Part shown: positions 56,686 to 64,000 of the stretch, piece by piece
Layout of the letters: each line of letters begins with the position of its first letter
Position numbering within the stretch: position 1 is the stretch's first letter
From: Pontibacter russatus
GTDB taxonomy: Bacteria > Bacteroidota > Bacteroidia > Cytophagales > Hymenobacteraceae
Direction of reading: 5' to 3'
NCBI RefSeq assembly: GCF_009931655.1
Contig: NZ_CP047984.1
Coordinates: 1,550,001 to 1,614,000 of the forward strand
DNA length: 64,000 nt
Made by a program: the position numbers and the translations under genes
The notes under the pieces: model-generated
Told to the model about the DNA's origin: nothing
Database searches by the model: none
What the model saw: the letters and a program-made list of their open reading frames with translations, nothing else

Positions 56686-58626
56686 ATGGGAAAGATAATT
56701 GGTATTGACTTGGGTACAACCAACTCTTGCGTTGCCGTAATGGAGGGTAACGAACCGGTGGTTATACCAAACAGCGAAGGCCGCAGAACTACGCCTTCCA
56801 TCGTTGCTTTTTTGGACGGCGGAAACGGCGAGCGGAAAGTAGGTGACCCTGCCAAGCGCCAGGCGATCACAAACCCGCAGAACACCATTGCCTCTATCAA
56901 GCGCTTCATGGGCCACAGCTACAACGAAGTAAGCGAGGAGGCGAAGCAGGTATCTTACAAGGTAGTGCAGGGCGGCAACAACACGGTGCGCGTGGAGATT
57001 GGCGACAGGCAGTACACGCCACAGGAAATCTCGGCCATGATCCTTCAGAAAATGAAGTCCACCGCTGAAGACTACCTGGGCACGACTGTAACGGAGGCCG
57101 TGATTACGGTGCCCGCCTACTTCAACGACGCACAGCGCCAGGCCACGAAAGAGGCCGGTCAGATTGCAGGCCTGGAGGTGAAGCGTATCATCAACGAGCC
57201 AACAGCCGCGGCGCTTGCTTACGGCCTGGACAAGAAGCACAAGGATCAGAAGATCGCGGTGTTCGACTTAGGTGGCGGTACGTTTGATATCTCTATCCTG
57301 GAGTTGGGGGACGGCGTGTTTGAGGTGCTCTCTACCAACGGTGACACCCACCTGGGTGGTGACGACTTCGACTCCAAGATCATCAACTGGCTGGCCGACG
57401 AGTTTAAGAAAGACGAAGGCCTGGACCTGCGCAAAGACCCAATGGCCCTGCAGCGTTTGAAAGAAGCCGCAGAGAAAGCCAAAATCGAGCTTTCGAGCTC
57501 CAACGAGACAGAAATCAACCTGCCGTACATTATGCCGGTAGACGGCGTGCCGAAACACCTGGTGCGCAAATTGTCACGCGCTAAATTTGAGCAGCTGACG
57601 GACGACCTGATCCGCCGCTCGATGGAACCCTGCAAGCAGGCCTTGAAGGACGCTGGCCTTTCTACTTCCGATATCGACGAAGTGATTCTGGTGGGTGGTT
57701 CCACCCGTATCCCGCGGGTAGTGGAAGAAGTGGAGAAATTCTTCGGCAAAAAGCCTTCTAAGGGTGTGAACCCCGACGAGGTGGTGGCCATCGGTGCCGC
57801 TATCCAGGGTGGTGTGCTGACTGGTGAAGTAAAAGACGTGCTCCTGCTGGACGTAACGCCGCTTTCACTGGGTATCGAGACAATGGGTGGTGTGATGACC
57901 AAACTGATTGAGTCGAACACAACCATCCCGACGAAGAAGTCTGAGACATTCTCGACAGCTTCCGATAACCAGCCTTCGGTGGAGATACACGTGCTGCAGG
58001 GCGAGCGCCCCATGGCCCGCGACAACCGCACCATCGGCCGCTTCCACCTGTCTGATATTCCGCCAGCGCCGCGCGGTGTGCCGCAGATTGAGGTAACCTT
58101 CGATATTGATGCCAACGGTATCCTGCACGTAACGGCAAGAGACAAGGCGACTGGCAAAGAGCAGAAAATCCGCATTGAGGCCTCCTCCGGCCTGAGTGAG
58201 CAGGAAATTGAGCGCATGCGCCAGGAAGCCGAAGCCAACGCTGAGGCAGACAAGAAGGCGAAGGAAGAGATCGAGAAGCTGAACGCAGCCGACTCCATGA
58301 TCTTCCAGACCGAGAAGCAGCTGAAGGAGTATGGCGACAAGCTCTCCGCCGGAAACAAGTCGAACATCGAGAATGCGCTGGCTGAACTGAGGACAGCACA
58401 CGGCTCCAAAGACGTGGCCGGTATCGACAGAGCGCTGGAGAACCTGAACAACGCGTGGAGCGCAGCCTCTCAGGAGATGTACGCTGCGACGCAGGGCCAA
58501 CCAGGCGGTGCCCCGGGCCCTGATGGCCAGGGCGGTAACGGCCAGGCAGGCGGCCCGCATGGCGCTACAGCCGACGGCGGCGTTACCGACGTGGACTACG
58601 AGGAAGTAGACGGCAGCAAGCAGTAA
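56686..58626 (+). CDS. dnaK: molecular chaperone DnaK (Hsp70)
   Basis: 646 residues, cytoplasmic ATP-dependent chaperone working with DnaJ and GrpE. ATPase signatures: [18 protein letters not shown] at the start, [16 protein letters not shown] near residue 170, [20 protein letters not shown] near 195, [22 protein letters not shown] near 335 and the substrate-domain entry [17 protein letters not shown] near 390. The C-terminus is a Gly/Gln-rich linker followed by the acidic [12 protein letters not shown]. Full length for the family. It stands alone: dnaJ and grpE are not adjacent. I saw no TATATA in its coding sequence, in contrast to neighbouring genes, as expected for strong codon selection. 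Confidence 0.98.
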   Translation: MGKIIGIDLGTTNSCVAVMEGNEPVVIPNSEGRRTTPSIVAFLDGGNGERKVGDPAKRQAITNPQNTIASIKRFMGHSYNEVSEEAKQVSYKVVQGGNNTVRVEIGDRQYTPQEISAMILQKMKSTAEDYLGTTVTEAVITVPAYFNDAQRQATKEAGQIAGLEVKRIINEPTAAALAYGLDKKHKDQKIAVFDLGGGTFDISILELGDGVFEVLSTNGDTHLGGDDFDSKIINWLADEFKKDEGLDLRKDPMALQRLKEAAEKAKIELSSSNETEINLPYIMPVDGVPKHLVRKLSRAKFEQLTDDLIRRSMEPCKQALKDAGLSTSDIDEVILVGGSTRIPRVVEEVEKFFGKKPSKGVNPDEVVAIGAAIQGGVLTGEVKDVLLLDVTPLSLGIETMGGVMTKLIESNTTIPTKKSETFSTASDNQPSVEIHVLQGERPMARDNRTIGRFHLSDIPPAPRGVPQIEVTFDIDANGILHVTARDKATGKEQKIRIEASSGLSEQEIERMRQEAEANAEADKKAKEEIEKLNAADSMIFQTEKQLKEYGDKLSAGNKSNIENALAELRTAHGSKDVAGIDRALENLNNAWSAASQEMYAATQGQPGGAPGPDGQGGNGQAGGPHGATADGGVTDVDYEEVDGSKQ

Positions 58627-58636
58627 ATAGCTAAAT

Positions 58637-58687
58637 TATATATGCAAAAAGCCCCCGCTGACTCAGTGGGGGCTTTTTGCATATATA
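58637..58687. terminator. terminator after dnaK
   Basis: Long stem (arms 58637-58660 and 58664-58687, one G-U pair) with core AAAAAGCCCCC / GGGGGCTTTTT. Sits 10 bases after the dnaK stop. Confidence 0.9.
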
Positions 58688-58805
58688 GCCTTTGGACTTT
58701 CACCTAAAAATAGTATTGTAATTTTGTTATATATAAGATTATATATTAATTGCACCCATTCTATCTTCCATACAATCCTTGTACCTGCATTTCAAGACAA
58801 ACTTA

Positions 58806-60050
58806 ATGAAACAACTTTACCTTACCCTGCTGCTTATTGCCGTCTATGCCTCCGCCATTGCCCAGGCAGACTTTCGTAGAGGCTATATCATCCAGAATGC
58901 CGACACGGTAAGGGGCTATGTCGACTACAGAGGTGCCAGCAGAAGCGCGCAGGTGGCAACGTTCAAACCAACCTTTACCGGAGAAGAAATAATCTTTACG
59001 CCTGGTGAAATAGCTGGCTACGGTTTTACCGCTGAAAATAAAATATTTGAGGCTAAAGAGCTTCCAGCCGCCGATACTTTACCAACTGCTGCTGAAGAGA
59101 AGCTTTTTTTAAACGCACTCATCAAAGGCCGCGCCAGCATCTATTTCTACCGTGATGAGCATCAGAGGGACCGCTTTTTCCTCTCCAAAAATAACGGCCC
59201 GCTTGTGGAGTTACTTATCACCGAATATAATAAAACAGACGAGGAGACAGGCAAAAAATACAGCGTCCGGAACAAGCTATACAAAGGCGTTTTGTCGCAG
59301 GCTTTCAGCGACTGTTCCGGTTATAATTTAAAACACATAGAGAATATTTCGCTCACTCAAAATTCGTTGGCAAAGGCTGCCCAAGCGTACAATGCCTGTG
59401 TAGGTGGCGCATCGTATAAGCAACCCACGGGTAAGGCTGAGGTAAAGTTGGGCTTTGCCTTAGGCTTTGCCAGTACTACGCTAAAATTTAGTGGTGATCA
59501 TTATCTGGATGGGGCCTCCTTCACAGAGAAATCTCTAAATGCAGGAGCGGGCATCTCCATGAATCTGACAACCCCCGCCATCAGCGAGAAGCTTTCGCTG
59601 CAACTTGAACTGCTTTATGACCCCAGCAAGTTTACCGGTCGTGTTCAAAAAGAGCAAAGACTTGGCCGGAGCTATATGTATGATGTAGATATAGAAATCA
59701 ATTATTTAAAACTCCCAGCCCAGTTTCGCTATACCTACCCGCGCGGGAAGTTGCAGCCATTCCTGAACGCCGGCGCGGTGATGGGCTATGCCATCAGCCA
59801 CAAGCAAGAGGCTACAGAGACCAGTACGTTCGGCAGTACAACCACTACCCAGACGACGCCTGCCTTTGGAGACGGATCTATTCGCAAGTACACGGTCGGC
59901 GCAGTTGCCGGGGCAGGCCTGGGCTACTCCGTTAACGCAAATCCCATTACGCTGGAGGGCAGGTATGAAAAGACAGACGGCATCACCAGGTCAACAGGTT
60001 TGAGTTCACCTATGGATACCTTCTACCTCATCCTGAACTACCGTTTCTAG
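58806..60050 (+). CDS. outer-membrane beta-barrel protein of unknown function
   Basis: 414 residues from the ATG at 58806, which gives a signal peptide (MKQLYLTLLLIAVYASAIAQ); a TTG nine codons upstream is less likely. Residues about 20-190 are an alpha/beta region opening with DFRRGYIIQNADTVRGYVDYR and including a Cys in DCSGYNLKHIENISL; residues about 215-414 alternate as outer-membrane strands and end in LILNYRF with a terminal Phe, the usual last strand of barrels. Similar to proteins labelled PorT-family or outer-membrane beta-barrel in Bacteroidota; no specific role can be given. Ended by a very strong hairpin at 60066-60128. Confidence 0.75.
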   Translation: MKQLYLTLLLIAVYASAIAQADFRRGYIIQNADTVRGYVDYRGASRSAQVATFKPTFTGEEIIFTPGEIAGYGFTAENKIFEAKELPAADTLPTAAEEKLFLNALIKGRASIYFYRDEHQRDRFFLSKNNGPLVELLITEYNKTDEETGKKYSVRNKLYKGVLSQAFSDCSGYNLKHIENISLTQNSLAKAAQAYNACVGGASYKQPTGKAEVKLGFALGFASTTLKFSGDHYLDGASFTEKSLNAGAGISMNLTTPAISEKLSLQLELLYDPSKFTGRVQKEQRLGRSYMYDVDIEINYLKLPAQFRYTYPRGKLQPFLNAGAVMGYAISHKQEATETSTFGSTTTTQTTPAFGDGSIRKYTVGAVAGAGLGYSVNANPITLEGRYEKTDGITRSTGLSSPMDTFYLILNYRF

Positions 60051-60792
60051 GCAGCTTAATATCTTAGTCTTATATATAAACGGGGCGGTTGCTATTCTGT
60101 AGCAACCGCCCCGTTTATATATAAGACTTTTTTAATATATTATAGCTATATGCAAATTACTATATAAAGTAGCATTGATACGCTGCTGATGTATATGAGT
60201 TACGGTATGTTGGCAGCAGAAGAGAGGCGGTGGGAGTGGGAGAAAATTGTGAAATATAAAGCACATTAAAATCAGAGGCCCCCAGTTTCGGCTCTAATGC
60301 CTGTTATTTAGTCTGCAATTCAATGATCTATTGGCGGATGGAGGAGCCACCTTATTCTGCCGTAAAACAGCCGAACAGGAGCCTTAAGTACTTCACCCAT
60401 CCGCACGAGCCATCCTCATAAAATATAGCCGTCGTATATTTATAAGAAATCAAAGAACCCATATAGTATTACACCGTATAAAAACTCAATCCCTAATATA
60501 GGAAAATTAAAATTTAATATTTCATAATATTGACAGGTCTTAAGATAACCCTCGGTAAAGAAAAGCGCCAGCACCTCTCCTGTTTTGGCTGGTTTCGTGA
60601 ATGAGGACCATTTCCGCCCCTGCAACAAAAGACACCGCCCCTTATCTCCACCCGCACGGCCCTCCATACCCTCACCTGTTTTAAGCATAACGCTCCCTGC
60701 GCCTTCTTAACCTAATGCGGTTAGCGAAGGAGAAATCCCTGACGTCACTGCGAAGTTTCATTCACTTGAAGTTCATGTTTTACCATCTGATT
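60051..60792. other. intergenic region before the repeat protein
   Basis: Apart from the hairpin at 60066-60128 I see no functional element. AT-rich from about 60120 to 60540. An 82-codon minus-strand frame (60440-60688) has no family resemblance and is not called. The promoter of the repeat protein gene should lie near 60700-60790. Confidence 0.45.
60066..60128. terminator. 29-base perfect-stem terminator
   Basis: Arms 60066-60094 and 60100-60128 are perfect inverted repeats with a GC-rich head (CGGGGCGGTTGC) and a TATATA-containing base, followed by T-rich sequence. Symmetric enough to work on both strands. Confidence 0.9.
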
Positions 60793-63700
60793 ATGAAAAA
60801 AAACTTACCTCATTCTTTATCGATCGTAAGCCTGCATGCCCTGTCGCAACAAAGCAGTTGTTTCAGACTGTTCGCTGTATGCCTGTTATTACTTCTCCAG
60901 CAGCAGTTTGCACTGGCTGCTCCACCCGCTGCTCCTGAAGGGGGAAGGGCCGGGCAGACTCCCGGTGCTGCCTCTGGCCTTCACGCCGGAGTTGGCAACG
61001 TATATACCGCAGGCATTAACGCAGCCGCCCCCACCCCGGCCGGCAAGGGAGACTTCGAAGCCTACTTCCCCGAATTAAACAATGTGCCAACTGCCGGCAC
61101 CGTGTCAGTGCAATGGGACAAAACCATCGGTGGAAATAAAGGGGATGTCCTCTTCTCTCTCCAGCAAACCAGTGATGGGGGCTACATCCTGGGTGGTCGC
61201 TCCGAATCATCAGCCAGCGGGGATAAAACAGGGGCCAGTAGAGGAACGACTGATTACTGGGTGGTGAAGTTGAATGCGGCCGGCCAGAAAGAGTGGGACA
61301 AAACCTTCGGCGGAAGTGATATTGACATATTATCCTCTATACAGCAAACGAGCGACGGGGGCTATATCCTCGGTGGGTATTCCCACTCCGGCATCAGTGG
61401 CGACAAGACCGAAGCCAGCAAAGGTGCCTGTTATCCCGACGATGAAGGTAATCCTGCGTGTTCTACTGATTACTGGGTAGTGAAAGTGGATGCAGCAGGT
61501 GAGAAACAGTGGGACAGGACCTACGGCGGAAGTGGATATGACTATCTCATCTCCCTTCAGCAAACGAGCGACGGCGGTTACATCCTGGGAGGATATTCTG
61601 ATTCTCCAGTCAGCGGCGATAAAACAGAGGCTAACGAGGGAAGTTATGATTACTGGGTGGTGAAACTGGACGCGGCCGGAGAGAAGGAGTGGGACCGGAA
61701 CTACGGCGGAAGTGTAACCGATAGACTTAGATCTCTGCAGCAGACCAGCGACGGGGGCTATATCCTCGGCGGGACCACTAGCCCCCTATACAGCGGCGAG
61801 AAAAGCGAGGCCAGCAGAGGAGGTAGTGACTATTGGGTGGTGAAAGTGGATGCCAACGGCGACAAAGAGTGGGACAGAACCTACGGCGGCAGTAATAACG
61901 ATGGACTTCAATCCCTTCAGCAGACCAGCGACGGGGGCTATATCCTCGGCGGGTTTTCCGCTTCTCCAATCAGCGGCGAGAAAAGCGAGGCCAACAAAAG
62001 CCTTTGTAGCGAATCCTGGTGTACTGATTACTGGGTGGTGAAAGTGGATGCCAGCGGCGATAAAGAATGGGACAGAACCTATGGCGGAAGTGAACACGAC
62101 AACCTCTACTCCCTTCAGCAGACCAGTGATGGGGGCTATATCCTTGGTGGAACCTCTATTTCTCCAGTCAGCGGGGACAAGACCGAAGCCAGCAAAGGAA
62201 GTAGTGATTATTGGGTGGTGAAAGTGGATGCCAGCGGCGACAAAGAATGGGACAGAACCTACGGCGGCAATGGATACGAAAGCCTTGAATCAGTTCAGCA
62301 GACCAGCGAAGGCGGCTACATCATAGGGGGGACCTCTGTATCTGGTAGCAGCGGAGATAAAACTGAACCCTCCAGGGGAGATTATGATTTCTGGGTGGTG
62401 AAGCTCAAGGTAGACAGCCCCCCTCCGGTTACCGCTGCGTGGGACCGGCGCTACGGGGGCTCCGGCACCGACCGCTTCACCGTCGTCGTCCCCACCCCCG
62501 GCGGCTACCTGGCCGGCGGCTACTCCTCCTCTGCCGTCAGCGGCGACAAGAGCCAGGGCAGCCGGGGCGGCTATGACTTCTGGATCGTCAGGACCGACAG
62601 GGACGGCCAGAAAATCTGGGACCGGCGCTACGGCGGCCCATCCGACGATTACCTCAACCGCATCATTCCCACCCTGGACGGCGGCTTTCTCCTGGCCGGC
62701 AGCTCCAGGTCCGGCCAGGGCGGCGACAAGAGCCAGCCCAGCCGTGGTTCCCAGGACTTCTGGATCGTCAAGATCTCGGCCACCGGGGAAAAGCAGTGGG
62801 ACAGGACCTTTGGCGGCAGCGGCCTCGATGACCTGCGCAAGGCCAGCCAACTGCCCTCAGGCGAGTACCTCCTGGCCGGCACCAGCGACTCCCCTTCCAG
62901 CGGCGACAGGAGCCAGGGGCGCCGGGGGGGCAACGACTTCTGGGTGCTCAAGCTCAGCGGCGGCGGCGACAAGCTCTGGGACAGGCGCTACGGCGGCAGC
63001 GAAAATGAGGAGTTGGAGAGCTTCATGAAAGCCCCGGGCGGGGGCTTCCTCTTAGGCGGCAGCTCGGCCTCCGGCATCAGCGGGGACAAGAGCCAGGAGA
63101 GCCGGGGCGGCAGGGATTTCTGGGCGGTGCGCATCGACGGGGATGGCAATCGACTCTGGGACAGGGGCTTTGGCGGAAGCGCAGACGAGGACCTCTACTC
63201 CATGGGACGTAATGCCAACGGCGACTTCTTCCTGGCTGGCCACAGCACCTCCGGCGCCGGGGGAGACAAGAGCCAGGGCAGCCAGGGGGGCAAGGACTTC
63301 TGGATGCTGCTGGTCAGCGACAGTGGAGAGAAGCTATGGGACAGGCGCTTTGGCGGCAGTGCAGACGAGGAACTGCGCTCCATCATCCAGAGTCACGATG
63401 GGGGCTATCTGCTGGCCGGCAAGTCCTTCTCCGGCGCTCGCGGCGACAAGTCGGAAGCCAGCCGGGGCGCTTCCGACTACTGGATCGTGAAGACGGACGC
63501 GGAGGGCAACAGAGAGTGGGACAAAACCTTCGGCGGCCCAGGGGCAGAGGAGCTGCGCTACCTGCTGCGCACCGGCGGCGGGGGCTACCTGCTGGGGGGC
63601 CGCTCCGACTCGGGCGCTGGGGGCGACAAGAGCCAGCCCAGCCAGGGAGGCACGGACTATTGGCTGGTGCAGGTCTCTCCTTCGGGAGATACACCGTTAG

Positions 63701-64000
63701 CACAGACCCTGGCCTTGGAGGCGGAAGGATTCTTGGAGCAGGCAGGCCTGGCGGCCTATCCCAACCCCTTCCAAGATAAGATTGCTATCAGATTCTCGCT
63801 TGAGCAGACCCAGGCGGCGGAGCTGAAGGTCTACGATAGCCAGGGCCGCGAAGTGGCCGTGCTCTTCCAGGGCGAGGCCCAGGCAGGCAAGGCGTATCAG
63901 GTGGAGTGGCGGCCAACAGAGCGGCAGGCAGGTGGCATGTACTTTCTCCGCCTCCATAGCGCCCTTGAGACCAGCTCCCAGAAAATAATCCTCAAGAAGT
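60793..64000 (+). CDS. 14-repeat T9SS-secreted protein (3' end at window edge)
   Basis: Open from the ATG at 60793 to the edge, at least 1069 codons; the sequence ends in SQKIILKK, typical of the last residues of a type A T9SS sorting domain, so the stop is probably just outside. A hydrophobic signal segment ends near residue 43 (LLLLQQQFALA). From about residue 105 there are 14 tandem units of about 65-75 residues with the consensus WDRTYGGS, SLQQTSDGGYILGG, SGDKTEAS and DYWVVKVDASG, probably a propeller- or solenoid-like stack. The last 80 residues start AYPNPFQDKIAIRFSL and include GMYFLRLHS, the sorting domain. Units 1-7 and 8-14 differ in codon use and wording (see findings). Function unknown; cell-surface or secreted. 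Confidence 0.85.
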   Translation, partial: MKKNLPHSLSIVSLHALSQQSSCFRLFAVCLLLLLQQQFALAAPPAAPEGGRAGQTPGAASGLHAGVGNVYTAGINAAAPTPAGKGDFEAYFPELNNVPTAGTVSVQWDKTIGGNKGDVLFSLQQTSDGGYILGGRSESSASGDKTGASRGTTDYWVVKLNAAGQKEWDKTFGGSDIDILSSIQQTSDGGYILGGYSHSGISGDKTEASKGACYPDDEGNPACSTDYWVVKVDAAGEKQWDRTYGGSGYDYLISLQQTSDGGYILGGYSDSPVSGDKTEANEGSYDYWVVKLDAAGEKEWDRNYGGSVTDRLRSLQQTSDGGYILGGTTSPLYSGEKSEASRGGSDYWVVKVDANGDKEWDRTYGGSNNDGLQSLQQTSDGGYILGGFSASPISGEKSEANKSLCSESWCTDYWVVKVDASGDKEWDRTYGGSEHDNLYSLQQTSDGGYILGGTSISPVSGDKTEASKGSSDYWVVKVDASGDKEWDRTYGGNGYESLESVQQTSEGGYIIGGTSVSGSSGDKTEPSRGDYDFWVVKLKVDSPPPVTAAWDRRYGGSGTDRFTVVVPTPGGYLAGGYSSSAVSGDKSQGSRGGYDFWIVRTDRDGQKIWDRRYGGPSDDYLNRIIPTLDGGFLLAGSSRSGQGGDKSQPSRGSQDFWIVKISATGEKQWDRTFGGSGLDDLRKASQLPSGEYLLAGTSDSPSSGDRSQGRRGGNDFWVLKLSGGGDKLWDRRYGGSENEELESFMKAPGGGFLLGGSSASGISGDKSQESRGGRDFWAVRIDGDGNRLWDRGFGGSADEDLYSMGRNANGDFFLAGHSTSGAGGDKSQGSQGGKDFWMLLVSDSGEKLWDRRFGGSADEELRSIIQSHDGGYLLAGKSFSGARGDKSEASRGASDYWIVKTDAEGNREWDKTFGGPGAEELRYLLRTGGGGYLLGGRSDSGAGGDKSQPSQGGTDYWLVQVSPSGDTPLAQTLALEAEGFLEQAGLAAYPNPFQDKIAIRFSLEQTQAAELKVYDSQGREVAVLFQGEAQAGKAYQVEWRPTERQAGGMYFLRLHSALETSSQKIILKK

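Noticed and set aside
60440..60688. Minus-strand 82-codon frame
   Set aside because: No signal, domain or context support; AT-rich region.
60793..63700. Tandem repeats considered as CRISPR or DNA satellite
   Set aside because: The periodicity is at protein level with an open frame, and there are no uniform spacers.

Overview
The window looks like chromosome of a Bacteroidota bacterium of the Cytophagales/Hymenobacteraceae type (a Pontibacter-like genome is my best guess, by inference). The evidence is two SusC/SusD pairs, a type IX secretion (T9SS) sorting domain, PKD/Ig-like surface proteins, TAnnTTTG-type -7 boxes, LacI-type control of sugar genes, moderately high GC coding sequence, and a striking excess of TATATA in otherwise GC-rich DNA. 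Layout: positions 1-2776 (minus) are the N-terminal part of a giant secreted Ig/PKD-repeat protein that runs off the left edge. Positions 3441-11863 are mostly housekeeping or unrelated genes: a conserved acidic protein, queA, a secreted M28 peptidase, a DUF1028-TPR protein, an NYN/OST-HTH protein, a small lipoprotein, a frameshifted ThuA lipoprotein and an SGNH hydrolase. Positions 12399-56292 form one large glucuronoxylan-utilisation region. It holds xylA-xylB with a divergent LacI regulator, a GH10 xylanase, a secreted PHP-domain protein, a Tat-exported Gfo/Idh/MocA oxidoreductase, a first SusC/SusD pair, an SDR dehydrogenase, GH67 alpha-glucuronidase and a second LacI regulator, a secreted ThuA protein, uxuA, a Gfo/Idh-type lipoprotein, a PQQ-type dehydrogenase/PKD/cytochrome c fusion, another Tat-exported Gfo/Idh/MocA protein, a second PQQ-type dehydrogenase/cytochrome c protein, a second SusC/SusD pair, an SGNH/SASA acetylesterase, a CE15 glucuronoyl esterase and a GH115 alpha-glucuronidase interrupted by an amber codon. 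Positions 56686-60050 carry dnaK and an outer-membrane barrel protein. From 60793 to the right edge runs a 14-repeat T9SS cargo protein. How the genes fit together: the CE15 esterase would cut lignin-glucuronoyl esters, GH115 and GH67 would remove (methyl)glucuronic acid from internal and terminal xylose, the SASA esterase would deacetylate, and GH10 would cut the backbone. The SusCD pairs import oligomers, XylA and XylB feed xylulose-5-phosphate to central metabolism, and the SDR and UxuA fit the mannonate part of glucuronate breakdown. Between these lies an unusual exported redox block (ThuA, two Gfo/Idh-type proteins, two PQQ-type dehydrogenases with c-type haem sites) whose role in the locus is not explained by the standard pathway. 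Control appears to rest on two LacI-family proteins with distinguishable palindromic operators: TGCCAACGTTGGCA between xylB and its regulator, and a TGCAAnCGnTTGCA family near lacI-2, both susC genes and the PHP/oxidoreductase intergenic region. I found no tRNA, rRNA, CRISPR array or intact insertion sequence; two MITE-like inverted-repeat elements are present in intergenic DNA.
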